The notes below the pieces were generated by a model. The model made no database searches. It worked only from the letters and a program-made list of their open reading frames with translations, and was not told where the DNA came from. Made by a program: the position numbers and the translations under genes. Source: Eremophila alpestris peregrina (Eukaryota > Chordata > Aves > Passeriformes > Alaudidae). From it: a stretch of DNA of 64,000 bases. Below are positions 22,336 through 34,719 of this stretch, one piece after another. The stretch lies in NCBI GenBank assembly GCA_009792885.1, contig WMCF01000175.1, positions 1 through 64,000 on the forward strand, written 5' to 3'. Positions within the stretch are counted from its first letter, which is position 1. The number at the start of each line of letters is the position of its first letter.

Positions 22336-25300
22336 GAAGATCCACAGATCCACAGCAAGGCAGATAAAAGCACATGTTGATGCTTTAAGTCCCTCAAAGG
22401 GTGTGATTTTTTAAAAAAAGGCAGCTCCAAGCCAGCTAATTTGGGTGACAGGGCACAGCTTTTCAGGCTATTTCACTTCCATACAGCACTCAGCTCCTGC
22501 AGTGCTGTGATTTGAAGGAAAACCAACAAGCTTGGCCATTAGACCTCAGGACATGTTTAACAAAATGCTCTTACAGGTGCTGTTATAAATAAGAGGCTTC
22601 AGCAAAATAACACAAACCAGGAAATTCACTGGAAGAGCTTCAGTAGGCAAGTAAAAAATGTGCTGCTTGTCAACAAGCACAGAGCAGGGGAGACAGAGCT
22701 CAGAGGCTGGGCAGAGCCTCCCTGGGAAGGCTCAATGCCCACAGGCCCTGGGCTGTCACAAAGCTGTGTGCACGTTCAGGGCTGGCACTCAGGGCCTCAG
22801 GAGCTCTGGCATAAATCCCATTTCCATGGCAGAGCTCTCAGTGTGCCTTAGCCCAGCCTGTGGGGTCCCCTCTGGGGCTGCACACAAAGCCCAGGGGCTG
22901 TGGCAGCAGCACATCCCTCCCACAGGCACCTCTCCTTTGGCACTGGACACTCCCAGCTTGGATACAGGGAATGCAACTGATGGTTTCCTATAAATCACCT
23001 GCAGAGATGCCAAAGCCCCTGTCTGTGGCACAGCTGAGCTCTCCATCTCTGCCCCATGGGAAATATTTTGTGCTGAGAGCAGATTTCAGTCACCAAGTCC
23101 CAAAGTGTCCCCCCGTGAGTGCTCAGCCCCCAGTGCCCTCAGCCACTCCTCATGTGTCCCTTCCCCATGCCCTTTGTGTCCCTCCTTTGGTCACTTTCTG
23201 GCACATTTACATCTCTTTTTTTTAACTGTGGTGCCCAAACTTCCTCCAAGGTGAGGAGATTCTCAAAATTCCAGAGAGAAACTGGACCTTGTGTGAACAT
23301 CACCCTGCTCTGAGCAGCAGTGCCAGCCTGGGGAGCTCTTCCAGCCCACACTGTTCCATCTTGCTGTGATCAATCCCAAATGTGCCCTTTCCCCACAGCA
23401 CACAGAGGGCAAGGAAAGCCTCCTGCTGATCCTGTGTGCTCTGCCCTCCCTGCTCCCACCTCCTGAGCAGAGTCCTGTATGAAATCCAGGACTCAGGGTT
23501 TCCTGCTGGTACAGGTAGCTCAGGACCTTCTTTTCTGCAGCTCAGAGGGGCTTTTGCACCCCCAGCTGCCTGGTGGCACCCAGGCAGAGCTCTGACTGTC
23601 CCCTGGCCTCTTGCCTGTCCTGCAGAAATCAGACTGCCCCTTCTGAAAGGGCTCTTTGCATTCTCTCATTTGAAATCTCTCCACTCGTGCCCTGTCCTTT
23701 CCTTTACCCTGAACGAAGAGTTCAGAGTGAATTCATTTCTGAAGAACACACACACACGGAGTTCTCCCCTTTGGGCACTCCCCTCTGAATTCAGACTGCT
23801 GGGAACACCTGCAGAGGCAGGGAGAGATGAAAAGATGAACTCTTGCCTGGTCACCTTCAGGTGTAATTAACTGAGGAGCCTCTTTTCCCAGCCAGGCCAA
23901 AATTGTGCGGCTATTCCTCACTCACCAGCAGAATGTCCCAGCCTTCCCAGGCTGCTGCTCCATCCTCAGCATCATTGCAGCAGCTCCACCTGATTTGTTT
24001 TCCCTTTCACATGTGGCTTATCCCTCTCCTCTCCAGCTTTTCCAGGGAAAACAGCTCCATCCTCCCTGTCCTGCCCCAAAGCCACACAACAGCCGCTTTC
24101 AACCTGCAAACTGACACTGGAACATTACTAAAATCTACTAAATCAGGCCCAGAATCAAGCTCTAAACATTTCTTTTTACAGTTCCAGGTCCAGGTGGACT
24201 TTGCCTAAATCTCCCCTCCCAAATTTCCTTGGGACTGGGTGATTAACTGTTAAACCTCTTGAAAAATCAGCCCTAGCTCACAGGCACAGAGCAAAGCACG
24301 TCAAGAGTGGAAAATCAGCCATTCCCAGGCAAAATAAACAATTTTCACACTGAATTTATACACACCAACACTCCAGAGAAAGGGAATGTTTAGTAAAAGG
24401 CTGTTTTCATCCCCAGGGCACCGTGACCATCCCCTGTCACCCATCCTAAGGTACTCAGGGCCAAAAAAAAAATCCCAGAGAGGCTCCTTGAGGCAGAGGA
24501 GCTGTGGCAGGAAGGAGCCAGGAGCAGCCTGGAGAGCTCAGTTTGTTAAACAGCAGCTCTGTTTCAGCAATTGCGGCCAATGGTGTCAATGTTTCAATTG
24601 CAGAACGTGTTTTGGGGTTGTTTTTGTAACCAATCAATACCTGAACACGGCTCAGAGCTGGATTACAGGCTGATTGTAATCATCTGTTGTAAAAGCCTCG
24701 GATCCTCAGGTCTTACCCCAAACAAGATGCTGCTGACACAGGATGAAAAGCTGCCTAATGAGCTTTTCTTAACGATTAAAGCACATTAAAAGAAAACTGA
24801 TTTAATTACACTCTGATCTACTGGAAATCATCAACAGCTCCTTGTGAAAGCATCAGGACTTGGTGCTCTTCCTGCACGGAAGGAGGTGAATACCTCAGTA
24901 ATGGAGTTCTGCTCTCCAATTTTCCTGGGCTTTTTTTTCCCCCCAAGTTCTTAACCTTTAATACTGGCTGTGCATTAGAGACTGTTAGAATAACAAAATT
25001 CCCTTCAGAAATTGATTTGGCTGGGAATCAATTGCCAGGCAATTTGCATTGCAATTCTCTATTTCCTGAGGAGAAAAGGGAAGAGCTCCGTGAAATCCGA
25101 AATGCAATTCCCTGCTGGCCCTAGGACAGAGCCTGTGTGTGCACAGAGACACTGACACATCCCCACAGCCAGGCACCTGCCAATATTCCTGCTGGATCTC
25201 TGGGGCACTGTGCTCTACTCACCACCAGCACCAGGCAGTCCATGCCAGAATCCAGTGGGATTCAGGGAGCACTGCTGCTGTCCCACCCTCTTTGGAGACA

Positions 25301-25437
25301 CCCAGAAGCTCCACATGGAATTATTGTTTCACTTTGCTGACCTGAGAAGTTACCAGAGCCCCACATGGAAAGGACTGGAAGCTGTGCCCACAGACACTGA
25401 AGTTCTGGAGGGTCGCATGTCACAGAAAGGATTGTGA
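22336..25437. other. unique DNA, no gene seen
   Basis: About 3.1 kb with no CR1 and no convincing exon. The part at 24550-24830 is described separately. Confidence 0.5.
24550..24830. promoter_or_regulatory. candidate conserved non-coding element
   Basis: Free of repeats. Carries CCAAT-type cores (GCGGCCAATGG, AACCAATCAATA), paired TGATTGTAATCATC, and several TAAT/ATTA cores within 280 bp, with no long open frame. This composition is typical of old vertebrate enhancers, but the call rests on appearance alone and needs cross-species alignment. Confidence 0.25.
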
Positions 25438-25862
25438 CATTATGGAATGGTCTGAGCTGGAAGGGACCCACAGGGATCATGGATCCAGCCCCTGGTCCTG
25501 CACAGACACCCCAACAACCCCACCCTGGGCATGGTGTCCAAAGGCTCCTGGAGCTCTGGCAGCCTCGGGGCTGTGCCCATTCCCTGGGGAGCCTGGGCAG
25601 AGCCCAGAACCCTCTGAGGGAAGAACCTTTCCCTGATCTCCAACCTAAACCTCACCTAAATCTCAAGACCTTCCCTGGGTCCTGTTGCTGGCACAGAGAG
25701 CAGAGTTTGGAGCTGCAGCCCTTGGGGAGGTGTGACCTCAGTCTCCCCCAGCAGAACAAACCCAGTGCCCCCAGCTGCTCCTCCAGACCCTTCCCCATGC
25801 CCTGTCCCTCCTTTGGACACTCTGGAAGGACAATTTGAGATGTTCTTTGTACTGCAGGGATG
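25438..25862 (-). mobile_element. CR1 LINE 3' fragment, second subfamily
   Basis: Minus copy marked by GAGCTGGAAGGGACCCACAG, CCTGGAGCTCTGGCAGCCTC and GAAGAACCTTTCCCTGATC. The copies at 36909 (plus) and 52627 (minus) share these blocks, so they form a group distinct from the copies with CAGCTGCTCTGGGCACCCTG. Confidence 0.92.
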
Positions 25863-28082
25863 TCCCTGACCCACATCCAACCTGCCAGAGACCAGGAACC
25901 TGACACAGTTCTTCCACACATTTGCCTCAAGAGACATTTGGCTCCACCTCTCCCAAGAATAAAATCCCATCAAACACAACCATCCTCACACCTTCCCAGG
26001 ACACCCATAAGCTGCCAGGGGTGAGGAGCTGGAGCACCCCTGGAGCTGCACCTGCCCAGGCTGTCACTGCTTCATCAGCTCAGCAACACTTCCATGCTCA
26101 TCCCACACATCTCCCAAACACGCTGCTGGGAACGCACCCAAGTGTACAAACAAAGCCTTGGGGGACCTTTTGGGGCAGATTTCCAGCTTGGGGAAGGGAA
26201 TTGCTCTAATGAGCTCGGGAAGGGGTGACACAAGGCAGATCTGGGCAGTTTGTGTGCACGTCTTCACGAGTATTTGGGACAACTGAGCTGAGGGCAGCAG
26301 CAGCAGCACTACAAACCTCGCCTTGCTCTGATATGGAAAGGAACATCCCACCCACAATCCACCCCCATGGAGCAGCACAGCAGCAGTGCCACAGAAAATC
26401 AAATGCCAGACACTCCACTTGCTCCAGTTTCCTTCCCTTGCCAAAATCCCAGCCAGGGAGACTCCTGCCCTCAGCACAGGCAGGAAGGTGCAAGTCCAGC
26501 CCAGGAACCTTTGGGGAGCTGCCCAGGGAGGAGCTCATGGCACAGCTGACTCCATGGCAATGCATATTCATGGCAGGAAAAGCTGAATCCACAGGAGCAG
26601 CCTTCTCCTGGGACACTCCTACCCTCTGTGCATTAATGAGCTTTCAAAAGTTTACCATTAAATACCCAGGTCTGTTCCAAGGGATGCTCCATGTGCAGCT
26701 TCCAGGTATTTATTCACTTGGACATCCTGATGTCTGAGCTGTTTGCCATTGGTTTTGTGTTAAACTCATTCCAAAGATTGTTTCCATCCTCACTGCTCCC
26801 TTCCTGCAGCATTTCCAGGCATTTCCCATAGACACTTCCAGGAGATTCTCTCTGTTTTCCCTCAGATAGATCTGTCCAGGTCAGCCTGAGGTATTCTTAA
26901 GGAACACCACACAGCTGGAGTTGATGCCAAAAACCCAAGTTTTCCACCTGCCCAACTTCTCAGCCTGGTGCCACCTCACGCAGCTGAGAAGGACCAGGGA
27001 GGATAAAACACAGCAAGCTCCATGGAAAAAGAATTCCATATGGACCAAGTGAGGCTTGTGTGAGCTTGAAAAGGCTTCCCCAAGGACTTACAGGGTTTAG
27101 TCCTTTGAGATGTGTCTTGAATGATAAACTCAATCTAATCATAGATGTGAGGTCACAACATCAAAACCCTCCAAGGCTTGAGCCATCGCAGGGTTGTAAT
27201 CCAAGATCAATCCGACTTCAAACACTTCAGAAAGAAATCAACCTGCATTTGCTGGCCATGGAGAAGGCTCCATCCCCTAAAGAAGCCCAGGGAGCCAGCA
27301 CTGACAGGAAAAGCAAACCACAGCTCCCAGCAAGGACGGATTCCCACATTTTCTGGGAACCAGCTGCTGTGACAAACCCCAGCAGGGGCTGCCTGCACCC
27401 CACAAGATGCCTGACACACAGAATGGGTTTTAAAAAGTCCCCCACGCTCCCAGACCATTTTCAAAACAGGACCTCAACTCCTCATCTCCAACAGACAAAA
27501 AGACAAACATGTTTCTAGTGACTCATTTCCAACAGTTTGGCAAGGAGAGGAGGAGCTGAGCTCCAGCATTTAGTGCTCCTGTCTCGCTTCCACTCGCTCC
27601 CAGCAAACTGCCTGCGTGAAAATTCATATCCTGTCTGAGAGCTTCAAATCCCTAAGCAGCCCAAGGCCAGCTCTTTGCTCCTGACTCTTGTTTCTTTGGG
27701 AGGAGAAGGGAAATGAGGAATTTCACACGCGCAGGTCCCGCCAGCCAGTGGATCAAAGGCTCTGCTCCACGTGTGGGGACACAGGGGACACCAGGGAAAG
27801 GCTGCCAGGATTGCCACAGGGCAGGGAAGGGAACATCTCAGTCAGATCTAAACACCTGCCTGAGCTTCCCTGCCTCCACCAGCTGATAACTCAATCAGAG
27901 TTTCAGAGTGAAGGTGAGCAGAGCAATGGTACCGAGCTCCCGACGAACACCCAGAGGGATCCAGGATCTGCCCTCTTATCCTGGGAGCAGGGAGCAAAGG
28001 ACATCCTTATCAGCGCCCAGACAGCACCTGGAACTCCTCACACTTCCAAGAGCCATCCCTGAACCCTCAATTCAGCCAAGGT
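25863..28082. other. unique DNA, no gene seen
   Basis: Single-copy-looking. The stretch at 27560-27790 has more CpG than its surroundings and includes a TCF/LEF-like GATCAAAGG at about 27751. No exon recognised. Confidence 0.45.
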
Positions 28083-28225
28083 GGGTGACTCCCATCCCTG
28101 GAAAGTGTCTAAGGTTAGGCTGGATGGGGCTTGGAGCAGCCTGGGACAGTGGAAGGTGTCCCTGCCCATGGCAGGGGGTGGAATTGGATGGGCTTTAAGG
28201 TCCTTCCACTCCCAGTCTGGGATTC
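28083..28225 (+). mobile_element. CR1 LINE 3' end fragment
   Basis: TCCCTGGAAAGTGTCTAAGG, GGCTTGGAGCAGCCTGGGAC and a worn tail, GGTCCTTCCACTCCCAGTC. A short 5'-truncated sense copy. Confidence 0.88.
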
Positions 28226-29659
28226 TCTGGTTCTTTATCTGGGACCATCGTGTCCCTCCAGGGAACACAGCAAGGAAGGAGCCAACTTGCAGCTCTCAGA
28301 GCTTTTTAAAGATAACAAACAAAAGCGGTCACATTTTCACTACCAGAGCCAACTCCAGCTCCCACCCACCCCTACAACACCCTGGGTTTTAGCAAAGCTT
28401 TTAAAGGAAGGAAAAATATGTGTGTGACTGGCTTATGAGGCCTCTGGGGGGTTAAGAAGATGATGGGAAAAACCAAGAAATTCATGCCTCAGTGTGGAAG
28501 TCATTTTCATGCCCCACTTTTTCAGCTGGGGAATATTTCTTTTGGAAAATAGTCCCTTACAAGTAAACTCCTGGGGATTTTTCCCCCCTTAGAACAATAA
28601 ATATTTCCTGTGAAGCAGTGTCCTGAAAATCTCAGCTGGTTCAGAGGTCCAGTTTCATCCAGATGAACATTCAAAAGCCCAGGGCTCCTCTGATCTCCAC
28701 CCCACACTGGAAACCCTGAGAGAAAAAGCTTTCCTGCAAGATTCCCTCTATTCCTAAACTTTTTGCCAAGGTGTAAACAGCTTTTTGCTTTTTTATTTCC
28801 ACCAATAAAACAAGACACAAGGAACAATTTCAAGGGAGGAATTCAACTCAGAGTCAGCTAGGGCATACAGAACACAGAGGGAAAACACTCCTTTGCACAA
28901 GGATCTTACAGGAGAAGCTGGCAAAAAGCAGGGCTTGACCTCCTTAAAGCATCCAAGAGCACAGGGATTTGCTCAGTGTGAGGACAGTGACCTTGCACAG
29001 GCTCACACCTTCAGATCAAACAGGAGTGATAAGGCAATGTTTGATAGCAAGCCCAGAGCCACCTTCAGGCACTTCAACCCCAGCTGCTGCTGCACCAGGG
29101 TGGGCTCAGCCAAGATGTTGTGTGACAACATTTCCACACTTGCAGAAAAGGCCTGAAAATGAGAGAAATCTTCCTCTGCAACACCATTTTTCTGCTGCCA
29201 GGACTCCATCCCAAAATGTGCTCCTGAAATGAAGGGCTCCCAGTGAGAACTTGGGAAAGGCCCTGCTGGTTCCTCCCTGCAGCCACCAACCCTCTGAGAC
29301 CACTGATGGGGACAGCAGGGCCCCAGTGTCACGTTAATTAATGTCACCCATGGGCTCAGAAGGCCAGAGACACCCACGGAGCTGCAGGATTGGACAATGG
29401 AGAAGTTCCACCCAATCCAGAGCACAGAGGAAATCTGTGTGCTGGTCCTGTTGTCCAGGAAAGGGCAGGGAAGGCAATCCAAGCATCTCCAGAGGCAGGA
29501 GGATGAGCTGGGTGTGAGCACCTGGCACCTCTGCACAGAGCAGGGGAGGAAACCCCAGCCAGACATGGGTCCTGTCATTCCTGTGCTGAGGCACTCCCCA
29601 CACACCTCCAACGGGAATGTGTCTGGAGTGACCAGGAGCAGGGAAAGGACAGGGTCTGA
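28226..29659. other. unique DNA, no gene seen
   Basis: No repeat recognised. A long minus-strand open frame that enters this stretch (29003-29992) begins as CR1 antisense and has no recognisable domain. Confidence 0.45.
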
Positions 29660-30055
29660 CAGGCTGGGAGAGCTGGGGGTGCTCACCTGGAGAGGAGAAG
29701 GCTCCAGGGAGAGCTCAGAGCCCCTTCCAGGGGCTAAAGGGGCTCCAGGAGAGCTGGAGAGGGACTGGGGACAAGGGATGGAGGGACAGGACACAGGGAA
29801 TGGCTTCCCAGTGCCAGAGGGCAGGGCTGGATGGGATATTGGGCAGGAATTGTTCCCTGGCAGGGTGGGCAGGCCCTGGCACAGGGTGCCCAGAGCAGCT
29901 GGGGCTGCCCCTGGATCCCTGGCAGTGCCCAAGGCCAGGTTGGACATTGGGGCTTGGAGCAGCCTGGGACAGTGGGAGGTGTCCCTGCACATGGCACTGA
30001 ATGGGATTTAAGGTTCCTTCCAACCCAAACCATTCTGGAATTCTGGGATTTTGTC
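29660..30055 (+). mobile_element. CR1 LINE 3' fragment
   Basis: Sense copy whose 5' part reads GAGCTGGGGGTGCTCACCTG and GGGGCTCCAGGAGAGCTGGA, differing from the 13957 copy at its 5' end. From GACACAGGGAATGGCTTCCC on it matches the 6061 copy closely, ending CAACCCAAACCATTCTGGAA. Confidence 0.93.
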
Positions 30056-31385
30056 ACATGCTTTTCCCATTGCACCAGAAGACACAGAACTCATCAGGTG
30101 GGTCTGGAATGAGGAAACCCAAACCTGACCCAGGCAGAAAATCACCTTCTCAGAGCTGCCTTGCAGGAACTGCAACTGGCAACACAAAGGGCTCATTTCA
30201 AATGTATTAAAAGATATTATTATCACTTTCTACCGTTCTATACTTGCTGTGGGTTAACACATTAATGGAATGATGGACATCTCTGAGTGTTACTGGGAGC
30301 TGGCACAGCCTGGGGGCAACAGAGACAGCACCAGGTAGCCAAAGCTGCTGAATTTACCCAAAACTATCCCTGTCCCTGTCCTTCTCCTCAGTGAGATCAC
30401 CCTGCCCTTCTCTCTGCTTTAATTAGGGAGGTGTTCACAGCAGGGATATTCAGATGCAACAAATAAAGACTTTTCAACCCAAAAAGTTCACTATTAAAAG
30501 AAATTATTCCTGTAATTGTTGCTATTTAAACTGCCTTTTTCATCTGAACAAAATAATCCCACTGGGGGTGTGCAGACATTGTTCCTTCAGTGGCTCCATG
30601 ATTTAATAAACCCCTCAGCACTTTGAAATGTCCTCTTGGCTCTGCTGTGCCAGCTGGGCTTTGCCTCATCTTTGCTGAACTCTGTGACTCAGGGCCCAAA
30701 AATACTTAGAATTCACCTTATGCTTTTGGCCAGAAGGCACAAAAATACTTAAAATTCACCTTATTTTCTCTCAGGGTGGTGTGTCTGGGGCTGCTGCTGG
30801 CGTTGGCACTCGGAACACGGAGCAGAGGGAAGGAGCCATCCCTCTCTGTCCATGCCAAACTCTGATTTCAAACCTCCCTGAGCACAGAGCAGAGCTCCTG
30901 CTGCCCCACCTTCCCTGAGGCTGGAAATGCTGCATCCAAAGCAGAAATCCCTTTGGGCAGCTGGAATGTTTCATTAGAAAGGAGCAGAAGAGCACAGTAG
31001 GAAACTGCAGGAGCTCATTAGGGAGGGACCTTCTCCCACCCCACAACCTGTGCCCTACACCAGTTCTGCAACCTGCTTTGAGCTTTAACACCCATGGCCA
31101 CTCAGACATTAAATAATCACTTTTAGGATTGAGATCCTGAGGCAAAAATCCTTGGAGGAGCATCCAAGGCAGGAGCTGGTGGAGGAGAAGGGATGGAAAA
31201 GGAGAGCTCAGTGTCTCTGTGTTCAGTACAGCCCCTCACTAAACACCATTCTGGGAATCATTTCGTAAGCTTACAAAGAGCAAATGATTTTTGCAAGTCG
31301 AGTGATTTCTAAATTCATGGTTATTTCCCAAGAAAAATGTGGAAATGCTTTAGGCTTCCAGATGAAAATATTAAAAATACCTGCA
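30056..31385. other. unique DNA with a short tandem duplication
   Basis: Within it, AAAAATACTTAGAATTCACC at 30698 recurs at 30741 with one change over 24 bp (period 43). Nothing else recognised. Confidence 0.55.
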
Positions 31386-31530
31386 AAGAATCCCAGAATT
31401 GTTAAGGTTGGAAAAGACCAAGATCATGAAGTCCAACCAGCACTAAACCCTGTCCCCAAGTGCCACATCCCCACAGCTTTGGGACACATCCAGGGATGGG
31501 GACTCCTTCATTTCCCTGCACAGTTTGAAG
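31386..31530 (-). mobile_element. CR1 LINE 3' fragment
   Basis: AATCCCAGAATTGTTAAGG, GTTGGAAAAGACCAAGATC, then CAAGTGCCACATCCCCACAG and CCAGGGATGGGGACTCC. A diverged copy of the classic avian CR1 3' end. Confidence 0.87.
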
Positions 31531-32484
31531 CCACCAGGGAAATGAATAAAATTTATTTAGGCATTTCTTAGAAAAGTGAAATACCTTCAGAAATTCCGAG
31601 TGCAGTAAGTTGAGAAGGAGGTTTGGTGCTCACACTTTCTTTGGTGCTGATTGTTCTACACCTGTTTATCAAAACCTACAAGGTGACAGCAGCCAAGATG
31701 TGCAGATGCCTTTTTTCCTTAGCTTGGAAAATGGATATTTGATGGACTGGGATAATATTTCAGCTATCAAGGCTATTGGCTTATTAGCACACAGAAATAC
31801 CCACAAATGATGTGACATTCCTGACTCTCTCTGGCCCTTCTGCCTCATGCTCCCAGGATTTTTTTAATCTTCTTGGAGCAATTTAAAGAATGGAAACAGA
31901 AAGTGAATGTGGCTTTTACCTGGTGCCTTTTTCTGGCTGGTTTGGATTTGGTATTTATTTCATTTGGGTCATGACTAATTGCTGGGATGCCACGCCAGCA
32001 TGTCCAATCTTGGTGCACAGAGCTGTGTTTTCAGCTCTTCTTCAGCAGGGCCTCTTCTTGCAGCCCAGGAATGCAGAAAAATGCTCAAAGCCAAGCAAAA
32101 AAACCATCAGCTTCCCAGCAAATCACCTGAAATAATCGCAGCAATGTGTCAACTAAGCCAGCCATCCATCATTTCCTTGCTTAGAAGCCTCACTGCTGTT
32201 CAGGAAGCTGAAAATCCAAGGGGAGGCTGAATTAGATTTTCCCTCTGAGCTGTGGGCACTGTCCACTCTGATATTTCTGACTACTGCACTTATTGCAGGT
32301 GACATGTGCAGGAATTTCAGGGCTCCTTCCCTCCACCAGCAGAATGGGAATATCTGAGCTGACACTTTCCCCGTATTCCCATTTCTCTGTGTACAGCTGA
32401 AAAACACTTCCAATTGCCTTTGTTTTCCCTCTGGGATACCAAGGTCTGCTCTAGGATGTTGTCTACAAAGGTTGTGAATGCCTT
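31531..32484. other. unique DNA, no gene seen
   Basis: No repeat or exon recognised. Confidence 0.5.
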
Positions 32485-32592
32485 TTCCCTGGAAGTGTCC
32501 ACAGCCAGGCTGGATGGGGCTTGGAGCCACCTGATTGAGTGAGTGGCCTTTAAGTCCCTTCCAACCCAAACCATTCCAGGATTCCGTGGTGA
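32485..32592 (+). mobile_element. CR1 LINE 3' end fragment
   Basis: CCCTGGAAGTGTCCACAGCC through AGGCTGGATGGGGCTTGGAG to CTTCCAACCCAAACCATTCC. About 15 bp are missing in the middle compared with the copy at 28083. Confidence 0.88.
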
Positions 32593-33575
32593 TTAGAGCT
32601 CCTTAATGTTTTTAATTTCCTTCAGTTCAGGTCCCACAGCTCTGCACCAAACACAAAACCACATTTAATGTGCTTTTAAAAATGTATTCATCTATTCAGC
32701 TGCTGATTCTGGTGAGCAGGAATGGAAGTGTTTGGGATCCTGAGAGGAAAGAAGGGAAGCACAGGGAGCAGCCCCCTTTTGGAGCTCCCACCCTGGCCAT
32801 GCCTGGGGGCACTGCTGAGGGAGGAACTGGCAGAAATCCTTAGAAATCCCTTGGATTTGGAGCCTGGCAGGCAGGAGCAGTGCTGGGAAAAGGCACAAGG
32901 CTACTAAACCATGTGTGATGTTGGCTTTTCTAGGGTAAAACGATGCCAGCCTGCCTAAACTTCAGATTTCAGAGCTGTTTGGGCTCTTTGGGAAGAGCAG
33001 ATTGTCAAGACAACTTCCTTTGGAGCCACAGATCCAGGTGTGCTCCCAGAGGTGGCTGGAGCAGGGCTGACCCCACCCTGACATGGAGAACATGGCACCA
33101 GCATTTATCCATGGTTTATCCATGGTTTATCCACAGAAAAGTGCTCCTGGCCTGCAGCGAAGGCGTCGCCCTGTTCAATATTGCACCCGAGATGGATCCT
33201 GCCACCCAGGGAGGTCACACTGCCTGCAGTACTCCAAAAATACATGTCATCTCCTGGGAGCTGATGGACATGGAATACAAAGCATCTCTGCAGGTTTTCA
33301 ATTCAAAAATCAGCAGAGGTGGAAGCTTTGAAATAGCTCTGGCCGCAGCATCCACCATGGAAACCTCTGGAAGCTGGAAGCTGATCCCCAGCGCTCCCAA
33401 AATACAGGATTTTATCCATCTTGGGCCAAATCCCATCTTGGATGTGGTGATGGAGTTTCAACCACACATCAGGTGAAGCCACTCCTGCAGTGTGGCAAAG
33501 GTGAGTCTTTTTTAAAGGTGTCCCAGATGAAAGATGTAAAGATCTCACAAATATAAAATATTCCAGGCAGATCCC
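32593..33575. other. unique DNA, no gene seen
   Basis: A minor triplication of TTTATCCATGG occurs at 33104-33135. One plus-strand open frame (32943-33476) has no recognisable domain and no supporting splice structure. Confidence 0.5.
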
Positions 33576-33935
33576 AGGTACCTCAGATCCCTCCAGCACC
33601 TAAAGGAGGTTTACAAGAAGGCTGGAGAGGGATTTTTCACAAGGGTCTGGAGTGCCAGGACACAGGGAATGGCTTCCCAGTGCCAGAGGGCAGGGCTGGA
33701 TGGGCTCTTGGGCAGGAATTGTTCCCTGGCAGGGTGGGCAGGCCCTGGCACAGGGTGCCCAGAGCAGCTGGGGCTGCCCCTGGATCCCTGGCAGTGCCCA
33801 AGGCCAGGCTGGACATTGGGGCTTGGAGCAGCCTGGGACAGTGGGAGGTGTCCCTGACATGGCAGGGGTGGCACTGGATGGGCTTTAAGATCCCTTCCAA
33901 CCCAAACCCTCCAAGGAATCCATGATTTTAGATTT
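33576..33935 (+). mobile_element. CR1 LINE 3' fragment
   Basis: Sense copy with a 5' part reading AGGAGGTTTACAAGAAGGCT and GTCTGGAGTGCCAGGACACA, then the common 3' blocks, ending AACCCAAACCCTCCAAGGAA. From 33861 the sequence continues in parallel with 60602 onward. Confidence 0.93.
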
Positions 33936-34187
33936 TTAGGAAGCTCTAAAGCCTCACAGGAAAGTTTAGCAATGCTCCTGAAAGGATTATCCTGAAAGGA
34001 GAAGAAAATGCACTGCTGAGTGTTTCCCAGGTGTGTGTTGAACCTCAGCAAGCACACAAAGAGAAAAGGGAATCCCCTCCTCTAAAAGCTCCAGTCAGGA
34101 GCAAATCCAGTGGCTGCCACCTGCTCCAGTTCCATGAAAATCACACCTTGGGCAGGCAGTCCTTGCTTTGGCACTTGGGACACTTCC
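33861..34187. repeat. duplicated block, copy 1
   Basis: About 327 bp aligning to 60602-60927 with roughly 17 differences by eye (about 95% identity) and one short indel. It includes the last 75 bp of a CR1 sense copy, about 245 bp of otherwise unique sequence, and the edge of a minus CR1. It is either a small segmental duplication, a repeat family of its own, or material carried downstream of a CR1 during retrotransposition. Confidence 0.9.
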
Positions 34188-34335
34188 CAAGGGATCCAGG
34201 GGCAGCCCCAGCTGCTCTGGGCACCCTGTGCCAGGGAACAATTCCTGCCCAAGATCCCATCCAGCCCTGCCCTCTGTTTAAAACCATTCCCCCATCTCCT
34301 GTCACTATTGGCCCATTTAAAATCCCCTCTCCATC
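34178..34335 (-). mobile_element. CR1 LINE fragment with patchy ancestry
   Basis: GGGATCCAGGGGCAGCCCCA and GAACAATTCCTGCCCAAGAT belong to the common subfamily here. The following GTTTAAAACCATTCCCCC and TTAAAATCCCCTCTCCATCC fit an older CR1 type. The switch lies near 34277. Confidence 0.82.
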
Positions 34336-34719
34336 CACCCCATGAAATCTCATTAGGGACCCTCAAGTGCTTCATCAGAGGAGATGGATACAAAAGCCAC
34401 AAATATAAATGTATATAATATAGATATACACAGACACCAGGCCCTGCCCCTGCCAAACACAGCCATATGTTAAATGCAACCACTGAGAGCATCCCCACAA
34501 ATTAACGAGCTAATTAACAGCAGCACAGAAACACTGAGCAATCACACCCTGTCCTCCCACCTCCAGAGGAAGCAGGAGGAGAATCTCATCTAAAAAAACA
34601 GGGCACTTGGATGGAAAACTCCATGGTGACTGTGGCCCACAAAGGGACCTCAAGAAGCCCTCATTAGTCAGGAAAAGAGAACCACAGAAATGCCCCAAAA
34701 TCCTTCTGACCTACCTCAA

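Noticed and set aside
29003..29992. 329-codon minus-strand open frame
   Set aside because: Starts as antisense of a CR1 copy, and the same antisense peptide pattern appears at every CR1 copy of that subfamily. The remainder has no recognisable domain.
32943..33476. 177-codon plus-strand frame followed by a GTGAGTC donor-like site at about 33501
   Set aside because: A stop lies between the frame end and the donor, and no acceptor or domain was found.
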